A DNA stretch of 64,000 nt from Dethiosulfovibrio russensis (GCF_021568855.1 NZ_JAKGUG010000005.1:62001-126000); one strand, 5' to 3'. Counted from the first letter of the stretch, positions 51,839 through 61,021 are shown. The notes: generated from the sequence alone by a model not told the origin. A program made the numbers and translations.

Positions 51839-53689
51839 ATGAGAAAGGGAGCTATCGGTTTCATCGTCGCCATCTCGTTGGCGATACTGGGAACGACCTG
51901 TGCCTTTCAGCCGAAAGCGGAGGCGATCGTCCTCCCCTGGAACAAGGAGCACGCCGACGCACTGAGGGTATTCCAGTTTCTGAACTACATAGATTTCGGA
52001 CTATCCGAGGCTATACAGACCGAGGACGCTCTCGTACTGGCCCGACAATACGAGATACTGGCGGGAAATTTGGATCTAGCGGTCATCAAAGACGAACAGT
52101 TGATAGAGGTGATAGAGGCTCTAGGAGAGCTGGTCGACAGGACGGAGACGGACAGGCTCGACGAACAGGTCAGAGCCGTCTTCTCCGTCAAGACCAGGGA
52201 ACGGATCTACGGAAGCCTGTCCGGATCCGAAGACATCCTGGACTCTATAAGACAACAGATACCCCGTCTAGGAGCCCCATGGTACGACTATCGCAAGAAC
52301 CGGGACGAATACGCTGCTATACTGCGTGGAAAGATAAAGCTTACGGAGGGGCAGATCAGAAAACTGACGGAGCTGCGAAAAGAGATGCTCAGGGTCTCTT
52401 GGGAGCTCTTCGGAAAGTACCAGATAGGCGAGGAAGAGAGGATCATGGAGAAGGAGATGGACCGATTCGTCGCTGTGATAGACGAGTACGATTCCGACCT
52501 CATGGCAAGACAGCTCAGAAGACTCCTCAAAGACCAGCCAGCCTTCGAGGCCTTCCCCCCCTTCTGGTTCTACTCGGGGATGGCGGAGATAGAGGCAGGG
52601 AGAGTCCACGACAACTACGGACTGAACTGTTTCAACCGGTATCACCAGACATACAGAGACCTCTTCAAAAAGGACCCACTTCTGGCCATGACGGCGATAG
52701 AGAGACTTTACCTCCTTCATGCCGGAGAGAGGGTCCAGAGACTTAAGAATCTGGAGCTTATGAGATCTAACTGCTCGTCCACCGACTGGCAGTTCTATCT
52801 CTTCGCCTCCATCCTGGAGGGCGAGATGGGGATGATACCCCAGGCTCGAGAGGATCTCTACAGAAACATCGACAACGGAAGACAGGTCTCCCTCTGCAGC
52901 TCCGTTCTCGGAAGAATCCTTATGGACAGCAAGGACATAAGGGGTTTCTCCAATGTAATGACAGATTTCATCGAGAACGACAGGGTCCTTCCAGGAGACA
53001 TACTCATGCTGGCCTCCTACTGCGACCTGAAAGAGTGCGGAAAATGGCTGGACGGAGAGATGTCCAAATTAACCCTGTCCATAGCGAAAAGCGACGAAAG
53101 CTGCATCAGGATGGAGATACCATCGGGTTGGATCGACTATCCCTGCTCCATGGACGTAGACGTCTCATGGTCGAGGGACGAGAGGGGATGGAATACGTCT
53201 CTTTCGCCTACCGCCATAGCGGTACTACCGGAAGGGACTGTCGACGAGAGGAACCGTCTCGTCGAGACATACAGCATCCCTGACGGCCCGGAACTTCCGA
53301 AAAAACTGTACGCCCAGATAAACCACCGGCTCTTCGAGACATCCTCTGAATGGAAGCTAATCCCTCCGGAAGACGGAATCGGCAGAGACGTAAGGTTGGC
53401 CTTGGGTAAGGCCTTCCCCTTCTATCGACCGGAGATAGGCCGTTATGAGTTGGTCTATTACCGTATCGGAGACAGATCCATGAGGAAAGAGCCAGCGGAG
53501 CGAGAACATCCCTCAGAAGAGATCGTCACCGCTCCACCCGCTCCCCTATCGGAAAAATCGATCTCGAAGGACTCCCTGCCGGATAGTTCGGGCGATAAGA
53601 TATCGGAGGACGCACTATCTCCCGATGTAGTCCTATCACCGGATATATCCGGCGAAGAAAAAGTCAGTAACATATCGGGAGACCTTTAG
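51839..53689 (+). CDS. Unrecognised large secreted protein
   Basis: About 616 residues. An N-terminal signal sequence (GAIGFIVAISLAILGTTCA) is followed by a mostly helical, charged region rich in Arg, Glu and Leu (LLKDQPAFEAFPPFWFYSG, IEAGRVHDNYGLNCFNRYHQ) that could be TPR-like, and a Ser/Pro/Asp-rich C-terminal tail from about residue 550. No family recognised. ATG 51839 follows AGGAGG. Only the terminator and 19 nt separate it from the preceding gene. Confidence 0.75.
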   Translation: MRKGAIGFIVAISLAILGTTCAFQPKAEAIVLPWNKEHADALRVFQFLNYIDFGLSEAIQTEDALVLARQYEILAGNLDLAVIKDEQLIEVIEALGELVDRTETDRLDEQVRAVFSVKTRERIYGSLSGSEDILDSIRQQIPRLGAPWYDYRKNRDEYAAILRGKIKLTEGQIRKLTELRKEMLRVSWELFGKYQIGEEERIMEKEMDRFVAVIDEYDSDLMARQLRRLLKDQPAFEAFPPFWFYSGMAEIEAGRVHDNYGLNCFNRYHQTYRDLFKKDPLLAMTAIERLYLLHAGERVQRLKNLELMRSNCSSTDWQFYLFASILEGEMGMIPQAREDLYRNIDNGRQVSLCSSVLGRILMDSKDIRGFSNVMTDFIENDRVLPGDILMLASYCDLKECGKWLDGEMSKLTLSIAKSDESCIRMEIPSGWIDYPCSMDVDVSWSRDERGWNTSLSPTAIAVLPEGTVDERNRLVETYSIPDGPELPKKLYAQINHRLFETSSEWKLIPPEDGIGRDVRLALGKAFPFYRPEIGRYELVYYRIGDRSMRKEPAEREHPSEEIVTAPPAPLSEKSISKDSLPDSSGDKISEDALSPDVVLSPDISGEEKVSNISGDL

Positions 53690-53933
53690 GTTATCTCCAA
53701 TAACTCACATCCGAGCCCTCTCGGAGAGATCTTTTCGCCTCCACCATGTCTCGCCCGAACGTCTAATTCGAACTGCCCGTTTCGTACGGGACCGCCTTGG
53801 GGGCACATCCTGTGCCCCAAGGTTTGAGGCGACGTCCTGTCACTCCGTCAGTACTAATAGTACTAAACGACGGGAGCTCGAACGGTTTTTATCGAGAGGA
53901 CTCGCGTTTTTTAGAAGTTACCTAGAGACAAAT
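53690..53933. other. Intergenic region with hairpin at the island edge
   Basis: No gene seen. It contains a 12-bp hairpin (53795-53822, loop TCC region, no T-run) that could end the upstream gene. AGTACT occurs twice, separated by AAT, within arms CGTC/GACG near 53850-53875. Base composition changes to A+T-rich from about 53930 onward. Confidence 0.5.
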
Positions 53934-55439
53934 CTAATCCATTAGATCACTTGCATAGTACGTGAGGGGAATCAGGTCGCTTTTATCCAGATATTTAAGA
54001 TCAAACTTGCGATTTAAGGCTGCAAAATGTCTCAAACCGCAACCTAGCTTGTTGAGATAGGAGAAAACCCCAACGGCTCCGGTGGAAAAACCATCCGCTT
54101 CCTTTCCGTATATTGCCCTCAGGTCCGCCAGATCATGGAACACCTCGTTAACGGTGTTACCGAACTTTTTGAAAAGCTCCGGCGTATTGCCCGCCTTTAT
54201 ATCATCTCCAACTTTTTTTCCAGTCATGGCAGCTGCCATAGAAGCACGACAGACACCGATGCCGCCTATAAATCCATCTCCAAACGCAAGGGACTTGAAA
54301 AGCTGATCTTCACTGGCAAAACCACCGGCCATTACCATAGCAGGAAGGATCTTGCCCTGTTTTTCCAGTTTTGAACAGATATCCACGACAGCTTTTTCGA
54401 GCAAAATCGTAGGTAGAGACCATTCGTTCATCATCTTTGAAGGGCTGTAACCCGAACCGCCACCAGCACCGTCAAAGGTTATCATGTCCACTCTGTTTTC
54501 AATGGCCATGTCGATAACCCGTTCTATATCTGGAAGATCGAATCCAGCCATCTTAAAGTAAACGTTCTTCATACCCATGGCACGAAGCTCGGAAATTCTC
54601 TTTGCCATGGACTCTTCCGTCCACATCGGGAGCCTGCCATATGTGTAGAAATTAGGACAGCAACCCTTTTTTCTAAGAGCCAGTATTTCAGGATCGAATG
54701 GATCTGGCATGACAAGGCTCCCACTCTCGACTTTTCTCACAGCCTCGTCGTAGTCCTTAAGCCTATTAACCGGCTGAGTCCCCTTTGCACCCTGTCCAAA
54801 CTTAAACTCCAGGGCCTCAAAGCCGTATTTATCGAGAGCTATCTCGGGAACTCCCATAAGATGGTCGTCTACGTTACACTGAAGCACCATCTGACCGAAA
54901 CCCCGGTGGTATTTATAATAACTATCGTGAATTTCCTTGAGCATGGGAAACGAAGTAATCTTACCCTTCTCTATTTCAAGCCTGGAGTCCTTATTTCTAG
55001 CATCTTCCCCTACCATACAGCTAACGCCTGACATAGCGGCTCCGGCAAAGTAATCTGTCCAGTTCATTTTAACCAGTGCGGGCAAGACGATAGGCAACTC
55101 AAGTTTTATTTTATTATCACAACCATATTCGGAGGCCAAGTTAACCTTGAATATCTCAGCATCTCCACAATCGGGATCTAGCCCTACCGCACCGAAGGCC
55201 CGACCGTTTATATTAAAATGAGAAAAATCGACAGGGTAATCTTTTTCCGACGCTATTTGGTTAGAACCTGTAGTCGTCGGATAGACAGACAATCTTCCTA
55301 AAACAGCGGCCTGAGCAATCTCGCAAGTTCCTGCACATTCATCCGTACATAAAGAACACATCCCAGATTGAGGAGAGATAAACTTACTTCTATTCCTCGC
55401 TGCCGTAAAACCGGAACTCAAACTAGGTGAAAAGGACAT
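53934..55439 (-). CDS. FMN-dependent glutamate-synthase-like protein with N-terminal Cys cluster
   Basis: About 501 residues. The central and C-terminal part matches the FMN-binding domain of glutamate synthase: VDMITFDGAGGGSGYSPSKM, VMAGGFASEDQLFKSLAFG and GGIGVCRASMAAAMTGKKVG. The N-terminus has four cysteines (C28, C31, C35, C39) spaced like an iron-sulfur site. Stand-alone members include the methylamine-glutamate methyltransferase subunit; the reaction here is unknown. ATG 55439 follows AGGGGG. Divergent from the GntR-LarA-TRAP-AcnX unit with an IS remnant in between. Confidence 0.82.
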   Translation of the reverse strand: MSFSPSLSSGFTAARNRSKFISPQSGMCSLCTDECAGTCEIAQAAVLGRLSVYPTTTGSNQIASEKDYPVDFSHFNINGRAFGAVGLDPDCGDAEIFKVNLASEYGCDNKIKLELPIVLPALVKMNWTDYFAGAAMSGVSCMVGEDARNKDSRLEIEKGKITSFPMLKEIHDSYYKYHRGFGQMVLQCNVDDHLMGVPEIALDKYGFEALEFKFGQGAKGTQPVNRLKDYDEAVRKVESGSLVMPDPFDPEILALRKKGCCPNFYTYGRLPMWTEESMAKRISELRAMGMKNVYFKMAGFDLPDIERVIDMAIENRVDMITFDGAGGGSGYSPSKMMNEWSLPTILLEKAVVDICSKLEKQGKILPAMVMAGGFASEDQLFKSLAFGDGFIGGIGVCRASMAAAMTGKKVGDDIKAGNTPELFKKFGNTVNEVFHDLADLRAIYGKEADGFSTGAVGVFSYLNKLGCGLRHFAALNRKFDLKYLDKSDLIPLTYYASDLMD

Positions 55440-55528
55440 CACAATACCCCCTATAAAAAACTCTCAACAACGGCCTCCTGAAAATACGCTGCAACACTTC
55501 CTATAATACTGCAAAAGAAACAAAATAT

Positions 55529-55753
55529 TTAGGGCTTCCTATACAAGCCACCTGAAGTTGCCTGGCTAAACGCTCGTAGGTATTTGTGGATAGCCAGCTC
55601 GGTCAAAGAAGTAGGCCCCCTCTTTTGTCCGATCTGAACTGTGGAGACTCCAAAATAACGAGAGAGCTTCACCAGGATCTTATATTCCTTCAGCGCTGCT
55701 AGGATTACCTTGGCCTTGAATTCCGATAAACATCTTTGTCGTTTGTCTGCCAT
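55529..55753 (-). pseudogene. IS3-like transposase OrfA remnant
   Basis: 74 residues. The first 40 or so (RCLSEFKAKVILAALKEYK, then LSRYFGVSTVQI) match the helix-turn-helix OrfA of IS3-family elements. The rest does not continue the family, and no OrfB reading frame follows, so an internal deletion has fused the start to an unrelated end. Left-end-like sequence TGGACCCGGAAAAATGG occurs on the minus strand near 55845; no matching right end was seen. Confidence 0.65.
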
Positions 55754-55933
55754 TATGTCCCCTCTCTTTCTGAGACCTATGATACAGCAGCCTGTCCTTC
55801 ACCTTAACCTAGCAACTTACTCGGTAGGCCATTTTTCCGGGTCCACTATACCATCCAGCCCCCCTGCTGATTTATTTCGAGGCTAAACCAGAGGAGAAAC
55901 TGAATAGTTACTGTCTTTTCTCAAAATATCGAG

Positions 55934-55971
55934 TTGACGAATTATAACACACCTTGTATTATGCAGCATAA
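55934..55971 (+). promoter_or_regulatory. Promoter and operator of the gntR gene
   Basis: TTGACG (55934-55939), 17-nt spacer, TATTAT (55957-55962). The perfect 13-bp palindrome TTATGCAGCATAA (55959-55971) overlaps the -10, so bound repressor would block transcription. It shares TTATGCA with the site before larA, which points to GntR autoregulation. Confidence 0.65.
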
Positions 55972-56039
55972 GCTGCATTGCAACTTATCAACCTGACAAA
56001 GCAACGCATGAAAGGAGAGCGCCTCTGGCACAGAATCGT

Positions 56040-56708
56040 ATGGCAAGTTTTATAAAAAAACCAAAAAACAACATTAGATTAGCTGATCAAGCCGCAGATC
56101 GAATCAGAGAAATGATAATTTCTGAGGAACTTCCGATGGGTGAGCCTATAGCAGAAATTCCGCTCTCAAATGCATTCGGTATGAGCAGAACTCCTATTAG
56201 AGAGGCTATTTCTCAACTGGAGCAAGAAGGGCTTTTAAAGACCATTCCAGGACGAGGAGCCTTCGTAGCAGAGATAACCATCCAGGATATACATGAGATA
56301 AACGAACTTAGAAGAGTCCTAGAACCTCTAGCAATTGAGTCCGCCATAGAGGAAATTACTGACCAGGAAATATGTCAACAGCACAAAATTTGGCTAAATT
56401 TCAAACATCAATATGACAAAACAGATAAATGTCCGAAGAGCGACCTTCTTGCTATAGAGGACCATAAATTACACGAGTTATTCTCCAAAAAATGCAAAAA
56501 CAAGCGCCTCAGAAACTTCTTGAACATTTTAAGAATCCAGACCTTAAGATACATGTCTGCCTACTGGAGCACAGAGGAATATGTAAACGAGATAATAGAT
56601 CAACATATCGAAATACTGGAAAGCCTCAAGTCAAGAGACCTTGAAAGAGCTCAGAAGGCCATCAAAAAGCATATCAAGTTCAACAGGAAATTTTATTCTT
56701 TTAATTAA
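56040..56708 (+). CDS. GntR-family (FCD) transcriptional regulator
   Basis: 222 residues. The N-terminal winged helix reads GEPIAEIPLSNAFGMSRTPIREAISQLEQEGLL; the C-terminal FCD domain shows metal or ligand histidines in IEDHKLH, IIDQHIEIL and KKHIKF. FCD regulators usually sense a small organic acid. It is upstream of larA and should control the catabolic module. The strong ribosome site AAAGGAG (56011-56017) is 22 nt from ATG 56040 but only 7 nt from an in-frame CTG at 56025, so the true start is uncertain. Confidence 0.88.
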   Translation: MASFIKKPKNNIRLADQAADRIREMIISEELPMGEPIAEIPLSNAFGMSRTPIREAISQLEQEGLLKTIPGRGAFVAEITIQDIHEINELRRVLEPLAIESAIEEITDQEICQQHKIWLNFKHQYDKTDKCPKSDLLAIEDHKLHELFSKKCKNKRLRNFLNILRIQTLRYMSAYWSTEEYVNEIIDQHIEILESLKSRDLERAQKAIKKHIKFNRKFYSFN

Positions 56709-56749
56709 AAGAGAATTTTGGATATTGTTTTGTGTACACCATAATACAG

Positions 56750-56777
56750 GGTGCATAATATTTGAGCCTTATGCACC
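56750..56777 (+). promoter_or_regulatory. Operator upstream of the larA-TRAP-acnX operon
   Basis: Inverted repeat GGTGCATAA (56750-56758) and TTATGCACC (56769-56777), 10-nt spacer, ending 14 nt before the larA start. Each arm contains TTATGCA, as does the gntR operator. A possible promoter is TTTGGA (56717-56722) with CATAAT (56740-56745), 17 nt apart, directly upstream. Confidence 0.6.
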
Positions 56778-56791
56778 TAGAAGGAGGAACC

Positions 56792-58075
56792 ATGACGGAA
56801 CAACTACCATATGGAGAACTAGAGATAACCTTTGACGTATCGCCTGATAAAGTCATATTTAGAGGAGACATGACAAAAGCAACGCCCTTAAAAGACCTAA
56901 AAAAAGAACTGCTAATGAAACTTAACCACCCCACAGGAACACCTCCTCTTTATAGCCTTATCAGAGGCAAAGAAAATATCGTCATATTGATTGAGGACAA
57001 CACCAGGAACACTCCACTGAAGGAAATCCTCCCGGTCCTGTTAAACTATCTCCTCAATCACGGGCAGAAAAAGGAAAATATATCTTTTCTCACTGCTCCA
57101 GGAACTCATCGAAGGATGACAGATGAAGAAATACTGGAAAAGGTTGGGCCTGAAATAGTATCTAGCTACTCTATATATCAGCACGATGCAACAAGGCCGG
57201 AGGAGATGGTCATGCTTGAACCAGCATCGATTGAGGGTTACGAAATACCGATAGAGGTCAATAAAAAAGCCATAGAAGCAGATTTCCTCATAGGTATAGG
57301 CAACATCGTCCCCCATTCAGACGCAGGATTCTCAGGTGGGGGAAAGATTGTCCAACCAGGTATATGTGGTTTCTCCTCTACATCAGCAACTCATGCATCA
57401 TCGGCTTTGTCGGGAACTATACCTCTAGGAATGATGGATAACCCCTGCAGAAAGGGTATCGAAGAGGTTGCCAGAAAGGTAGGCCTTTCCTTTATTGTTA
57501 ACACGGTGAAGAGCAACGATGATGCAGTAATAGCCATAGTCACAGGTGACCTGGTAAAAGCCCACAGAGAAGGGGCTAAGATCGCACAAAAAGCCTTCTC
57601 CGTAGCTATTCCAGAATTAGCCGATATTTTAGTAATAAGCTCTTCTCCATGTGACATTGACTACTGGCAGGCAAATAAAGCCATCAGTACATCTTATTTT
57701 GCCGTAAAAAAAGGGGGGATTGTGATCTTCGTGTCCCCCTGCACGGAAGGACTTGCCTTCAACCATCCGAAGTTTAGAGATTGGCTGTCGATGCCGCTTA
57801 ATAAGATCATTTCGTCTATAAAGGAAACCAATCCCAACGATAAAGAAGCAGATCTCATCTCGGCAGTTTTGGCAGCATGCAACTCAAGGGTAAGAGAAAA
57901 AGTCTCGTCTATCTTCTCTGTAACTAAAGGTTTAACGAAAGAAGACTTACTAGCTCTTGGATACGAGAACTTTAATACGCTTGAGGAAGCATTAGAAGAG
58001 GCAATGAGACGAATTCCTGATGGGAAAATCGGGATTATATCCAAAGGGGGGATAGCTCTTCCAGTTAAAAAATAG
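56792..58075 (+). CDS. LarA-family nickel-pincer hydroxyacid racemase/epimerase
   Basis: 427 residues, the usual LarA length. IEDNTRNTP matches the LarA nucleotide/substrate motif. H106 (APGTHRR), H175 and K185 (NIVPHSDAGFSGGGK) and H201 (ATHASS) align with Lactiplantibacillus LarA H108, H174, K184 and H200, which are the acid/base pair, the Lys that tethers the nickel pincer nucleotide and a nickel ligand. It should racemise or epimerise an alpha-hydroxy acid; family substrates include lactate, malate and others, so lactate is not assumed. The maturation genes larB, larC and larE are not in this window. ATG 56792 follows AAGGAGG. Confidence 0.87.
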   Translation: MTEQLPYGELEITFDVSPDKVIFRGDMTKATPLKDLKKELLMKLNHPTGTPPLYSLIRGKENIVILIEDNTRNTPLKEILPVLLNYLLNHGQKKENISFLTAPGTHRRMTDEEILEKVGPEIVSSYSIYQHDATRPEEMVMLEPASIEGYEIPIEVNKKAIEADFLIGIGNIVPHSDAGFSGGGKIVQPGICGFSSTSATHASSALSGTIPLGMMDNPCRKGIEEVARKVGLSFIVNTVKSNDDAVIAIVTGDLVKAHREGAKIAQKAFSVAIPELADILVISSSPCDIDYWQANKAISTSYFAVKKGGIVIFVSPCTEGLAFNHPKFRDWLSMPLNKIISSIKETNPNDKEADLISAVLAACNSRVREKVSSIFSVTKGLTKEDLLALGYENFNTLEEALEEAMRRIPDGKIGIISKGGIALPVKK

Positions 58076-58151
58076 AGAGGATACATGATAAGACAGACGT
58101 CGCCATGGAGCAAGATTTAATCATTTTACAGAAAAAGGCAGGGGGATTTCT

Positions 58152-59162
58152 ATGTTCAGCAAGAAGAATATCGTAAAGTTCCTAAGTACAGTAGCTCTTA
58201 CAGCTGTTATGACAACATCAGCTTTTGCTGCAAAACCGAAATTCGTCTTTAAGTTCGGAACAATAGTACCTGGCACCCATGCCGACTGTATCGCCGCAAA
58301 TAAAGTCTTCAAAAAAAGCCTGGAGGAAGGATCTAACGGAAGAATCAAGTTTGAGCTCTACCCCAACGCACAACTGGGAGGAGACAGGGAAATGGTCGAG
58401 GCATGTCAATTAGGAGTACTCGATGGCTGCCTTCCCGCTGGATCTACACTCGTAGGTTTTGACAAGAGGTTCCAGATGTTGGCATTACCTTACCTCTTCA
58501 GAGATAGAGAGACTGCCTTTAAATCCCTAGACGGAAAAGTAGGACAGACCCTTAACAGCCACCTCCCAGAGATAGGTCTTGTCGGCCTGGGTTTCACAGA
58601 AAACGGATTTCGTCACGTCAGCAACAACAGAGGACCTATTAACACACCAGAGGATATGAAGGGCATCAAACTCCGTACCATGGAGAACCCAATGCACCTG
58701 GCCTACTTCAAAGCAATTGGTGCTAATCCTACACCTATGGCATGGGGGGAACTTTACACAGCACTACAACAGGGCGTCGTAGACGGAGAGGAAAACCCCG
58801 CAGCATTGGTCAACGAAGCCAGATTCTACGAAGTTCAGAAGTACTATTCAAAAACCGGCCATGTATTCTCAGCCTGTGACATCATCGTCAGCAAGGTCTT
58901 CTTCGACAGTCTTCCTGAAGACCTCCAGAAAGTTCTCATCGAAAGCGCAAAGAAATATGCTGCCGCCCAAAGAAAAGAGATCATCAAACAAGAAAGAGAG
59001 AGTTTCGAAGCTCTGAAGGAGAATGGAATGATCCTAAACGAAATCTCTCCAGAGAACAGAGAGAAATTTGCCGAACTTGCTGCACCTCTCTACTCTCAAT
59101 TCAAGGAAGAGATCGGAGACGAGCTTTACCAGATGGCTATGGAGCTTCAGAAAAATAACTAG
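58152..59162 (+). CDS. dctP: TRAP transporter solute-binding protein DctP (second system)
   Basis: 336 residues with a signal peptide (FLSTVALTAVMTTSAFA). DctP features: NAQLGGDREMVEACQLG, GIKLRTMENPMHLAYFKAIG with the conserved Arg, TPMAWGELYTALQQGVVDGEENP. It is clearly different in sequence from the DctP at 12215. Its ligand is presumably the substrate of LarA or AcnX encoded alongside. Confidence 0.93.
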   Translation: MFSKKNIVKFLSTVALTAVMTTSAFAAKPKFVFKFGTIVPGTHADCIAANKVFKKSLEEGSNGRIKFELYPNAQLGGDREMVEACQLGVLDGCLPAGSTLVGFDKRFQMLALPYLFRDRETAFKSLDGKVGQTLNSHLPEIGLVGLGFTENGFRHVSNNRGPINTPEDMKGIKLRTMENPMHLAYFKAIGANPTPMAWGELYTALQQGVVDGEENPAALVNEARFYEVQKYYSKTGHVFSACDIIVSKVFFDSLPEDLQKVLIESAKKYAAAQRKEIIKQERESFEALKENGMILNEISPENREKFAELAAPLYSQFKEEIGDELYQMAMELQKNN

Positions 59163-59225
59163 TAGGTTTTCTTGATAAATCGGGCAGGAAAAAATTTCCT
59201 GCCCGACATAACAGGGGGGGTCCAC

Positions 59226-59705
59226 ATGTGGAAAGAAATTTTTGACGATATAGAGGAAAAATTCCTCGTATGGACGATTGCGATAAGCGTTCTCCTCACA
59301 TTTTCTCAGGTCATAATGAGATATGCCTTTCACAATTCTCTATCCTGGAGCGAAGAACTCTCTCGCTATCTCTTCCTTTGGTACTCATGGATAGGAGCCA
59401 GTTACTGCGTCAAGGAGAAGGCACATCTCAGGGTGGGAATATTGACGGATAAATTATTGGGAAGAAAAAAGGCATTTTTTGAGATAGTTATACTCCTAGT
59501 CTGGATAGTTTTTTCTATCTTTCTGGCATGGCAAGGGGGAGTGCTGACTGGATTTCTTATAAAGAGAGGCCAGTTATCAGCTGCTATGAGAATTCCTATG
59601 AGCATAGCCTATTCCTCAGTGCCAGTAGGCTGTTTTCTAATGGCACTGAGACTTATCTTTGAACTGCCGCCTCATTTTAAAAAGCTGTTTGGGAAGGAAG
59701 TGTAA
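59226..59705 (+). CDS. dctQ: TRAP transporter small permease DctQ (second system)
   Basis: 159 residues, four membrane segments, with the family motif SWSEELSRYLFLWYSWIGASY. ATG 59226 with a G-rich site is preferred over the longer frame at 59172, which would prepend a non-family segment. It ends 3 nt before dctM. Confidence 0.9.
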   Translation: MWKEIFDDIEEKFLVWTIAISVLLTFSQVIMRYAFHNSLSWSEELSRYLFLWYSWIGASYCVKEKAHLRVGILTDKLLGRKKAFFEIVILLVWIVFSIFLAWQGGVLTGFLIKRGQLSAAMRIPMSIAYSSVPVGCFLMALRLIFELPPHFKKLFGKEV

Positions 59706-59708
59706 AAG

Positions 59709-60989
59709 ATGGAAGCTGTTCTCCTTTTCTCCGTTCTCATTCTCCTTATAGTGACAAGCGTCCCGATCGGGATAGCTCTGGGGATAGCTACATCGGTCTG
59801 TCTTTACTTCACGACTCACATTCCTATGGTCATGATCGCTCAAAAAGCGTTCACCGGCCTCGATTCCTTCCCTCTTCTGGCAATCCCATTCTTCATTCTC
59901 GCAGGCTCGCTAATGTGCAACGGAGGTATCTCCAGGAGACTCATCGAGTTTGCAGAATGCCTTGTTGGCTTCATAGTGGGAGGTCTGGCGATGGTGACAG
60001 TTCTGGCCTGTATGTTCTTCGCTGCCATATCAGGCTCAGGGCCTGCTACTGTCTCCGCCATAGGGACATTTATGATACCCGCGATGAAAGAGAGGGGCTA
60101 CGGTGGTGGTTTTGCAGCAGCTCTCACGGCTACAGCAGGAACGATCGGAGTAATAATTCCTCCAAGTATTCCTTTTGTCATCTACTGTGTCGTAGCACAG
60201 ACATCCATAGGGGACATGTTCATCGCGGGCATCGTGCCAGGAGTCATAATCGGCCTGTCTCTCATGGGGACCTGTTATTACATAGCAAGGAAAAGAAACT
60301 ATATCAGCTACACAAAACCACCAACTGCCAAAATTGTAGTACATCGTTTTAAAGAGGCTATATGGGCTCTCATCGTTCCAGTAATCATACTAGGTGGAAT
60401 CTATGGAGGTATATTCACCCCAACGGAAGCAGCAGTCGTTGCAGTAGTCTACTCTGCTCTAATAGGAAAGTTCGTATACAAAGAGCTGGACAAGGCAGCA
60501 CTTTACGATTCTTTAAAACAGACTGCCATAATAAACGGTTCTCTTGAATTCATGATCGGTCTTTCAATTGCCTTCGGAAACTATCTGGCTATGGCGAGAA
60601 TTCCCGAGATGATGGCTGGTTGGCTTATGTCTCTCTCAAATTCTCCCATTGTGATAATGATCCTTATAAACATTTTCCTGTTGGTGATTGGGTGTTTCGT
60701 GGACAACATCGCAGCTGTAATCATACTTACGCCTATTCTCCTCCCAATCGTGCAGGGGATCGGGATAGACCCCATACATTTTGGTTTGATCATAACGTTC
60801 AACTTGGCAATAGGCTTCATAACGCCGCCTTATGGAATAAACCTCTTCGTAGCGTCTTCCATATCGGGAGAATCGATAGAAGTCATATCCAGAAACATTA
60901 TGCCTTTCATCTTTTCCATGATCGTTTGTCTGTTGCTCTTTACCTTCTGTCCTGCCTTCACGGTCGGAGTGGTAAATCTATTTGGATAG
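59709..60989 (+). CDS. dctM: TRAP transporter large permease DctM (second system)
   Basis: 426 residues, about twelve membrane segments; LLAIPFFILAGSLMCNGG, ISGSGPATVSAIGTFMIPAM, IIPPSIPFVIYCVVAQTS, FTPTEAAVVAVVY and GFITPPYGINLFVASS are characteristic. With DctQ it forms the Na+-dependent importer. Followed by acnX after 32 nt. Confidence 0.93.
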   Translation: MEAVLLFSVLILLIVTSVPIGIALGIATSVCLYFTTHIPMVMIAQKAFTGLDSFPLLAIPFFILAGSLMCNGGISRRLIEFAECLVGFIVGGLAMVTVLACMFFAAISGSGPATVSAIGTFMIPAMKERGYGGGFAAALTATAGTIGVIIPPSIPFVIYCVVAQTSIGDMFIAGIVPGVIIGLSLMGTCYYIARKRNYISYTKPPTAKIVVHRFKEAIWALIVPVIILGGIYGGIFTPTEAAVVAVVYSALIGKFVYKELDKAALYDSLKQTAIINGSLEFMIGLSIAFGNYLAMARIPEMMAGWLMSLSNSPIVIMILINIFLLVIGCFVDNIAAVIILTPILLPIVQGIGIDPIHFGLIITFNLAIGFITPPYGINLFVASSISGESIEVISRNIMPFIFSMIVCLLLFTFCPAFTVGVVNLFG

Positions 60990-61021
60990 ACACATAAAAA
61001 CAACGCAAGGGAGCTGTATCT

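Noticed and set aside
56792-58075. Calling the LarA homologue a lactate racemase
   Set aside because: The superfamily has several substrates and the context (TRAP, AcnX) does not point to lactate.
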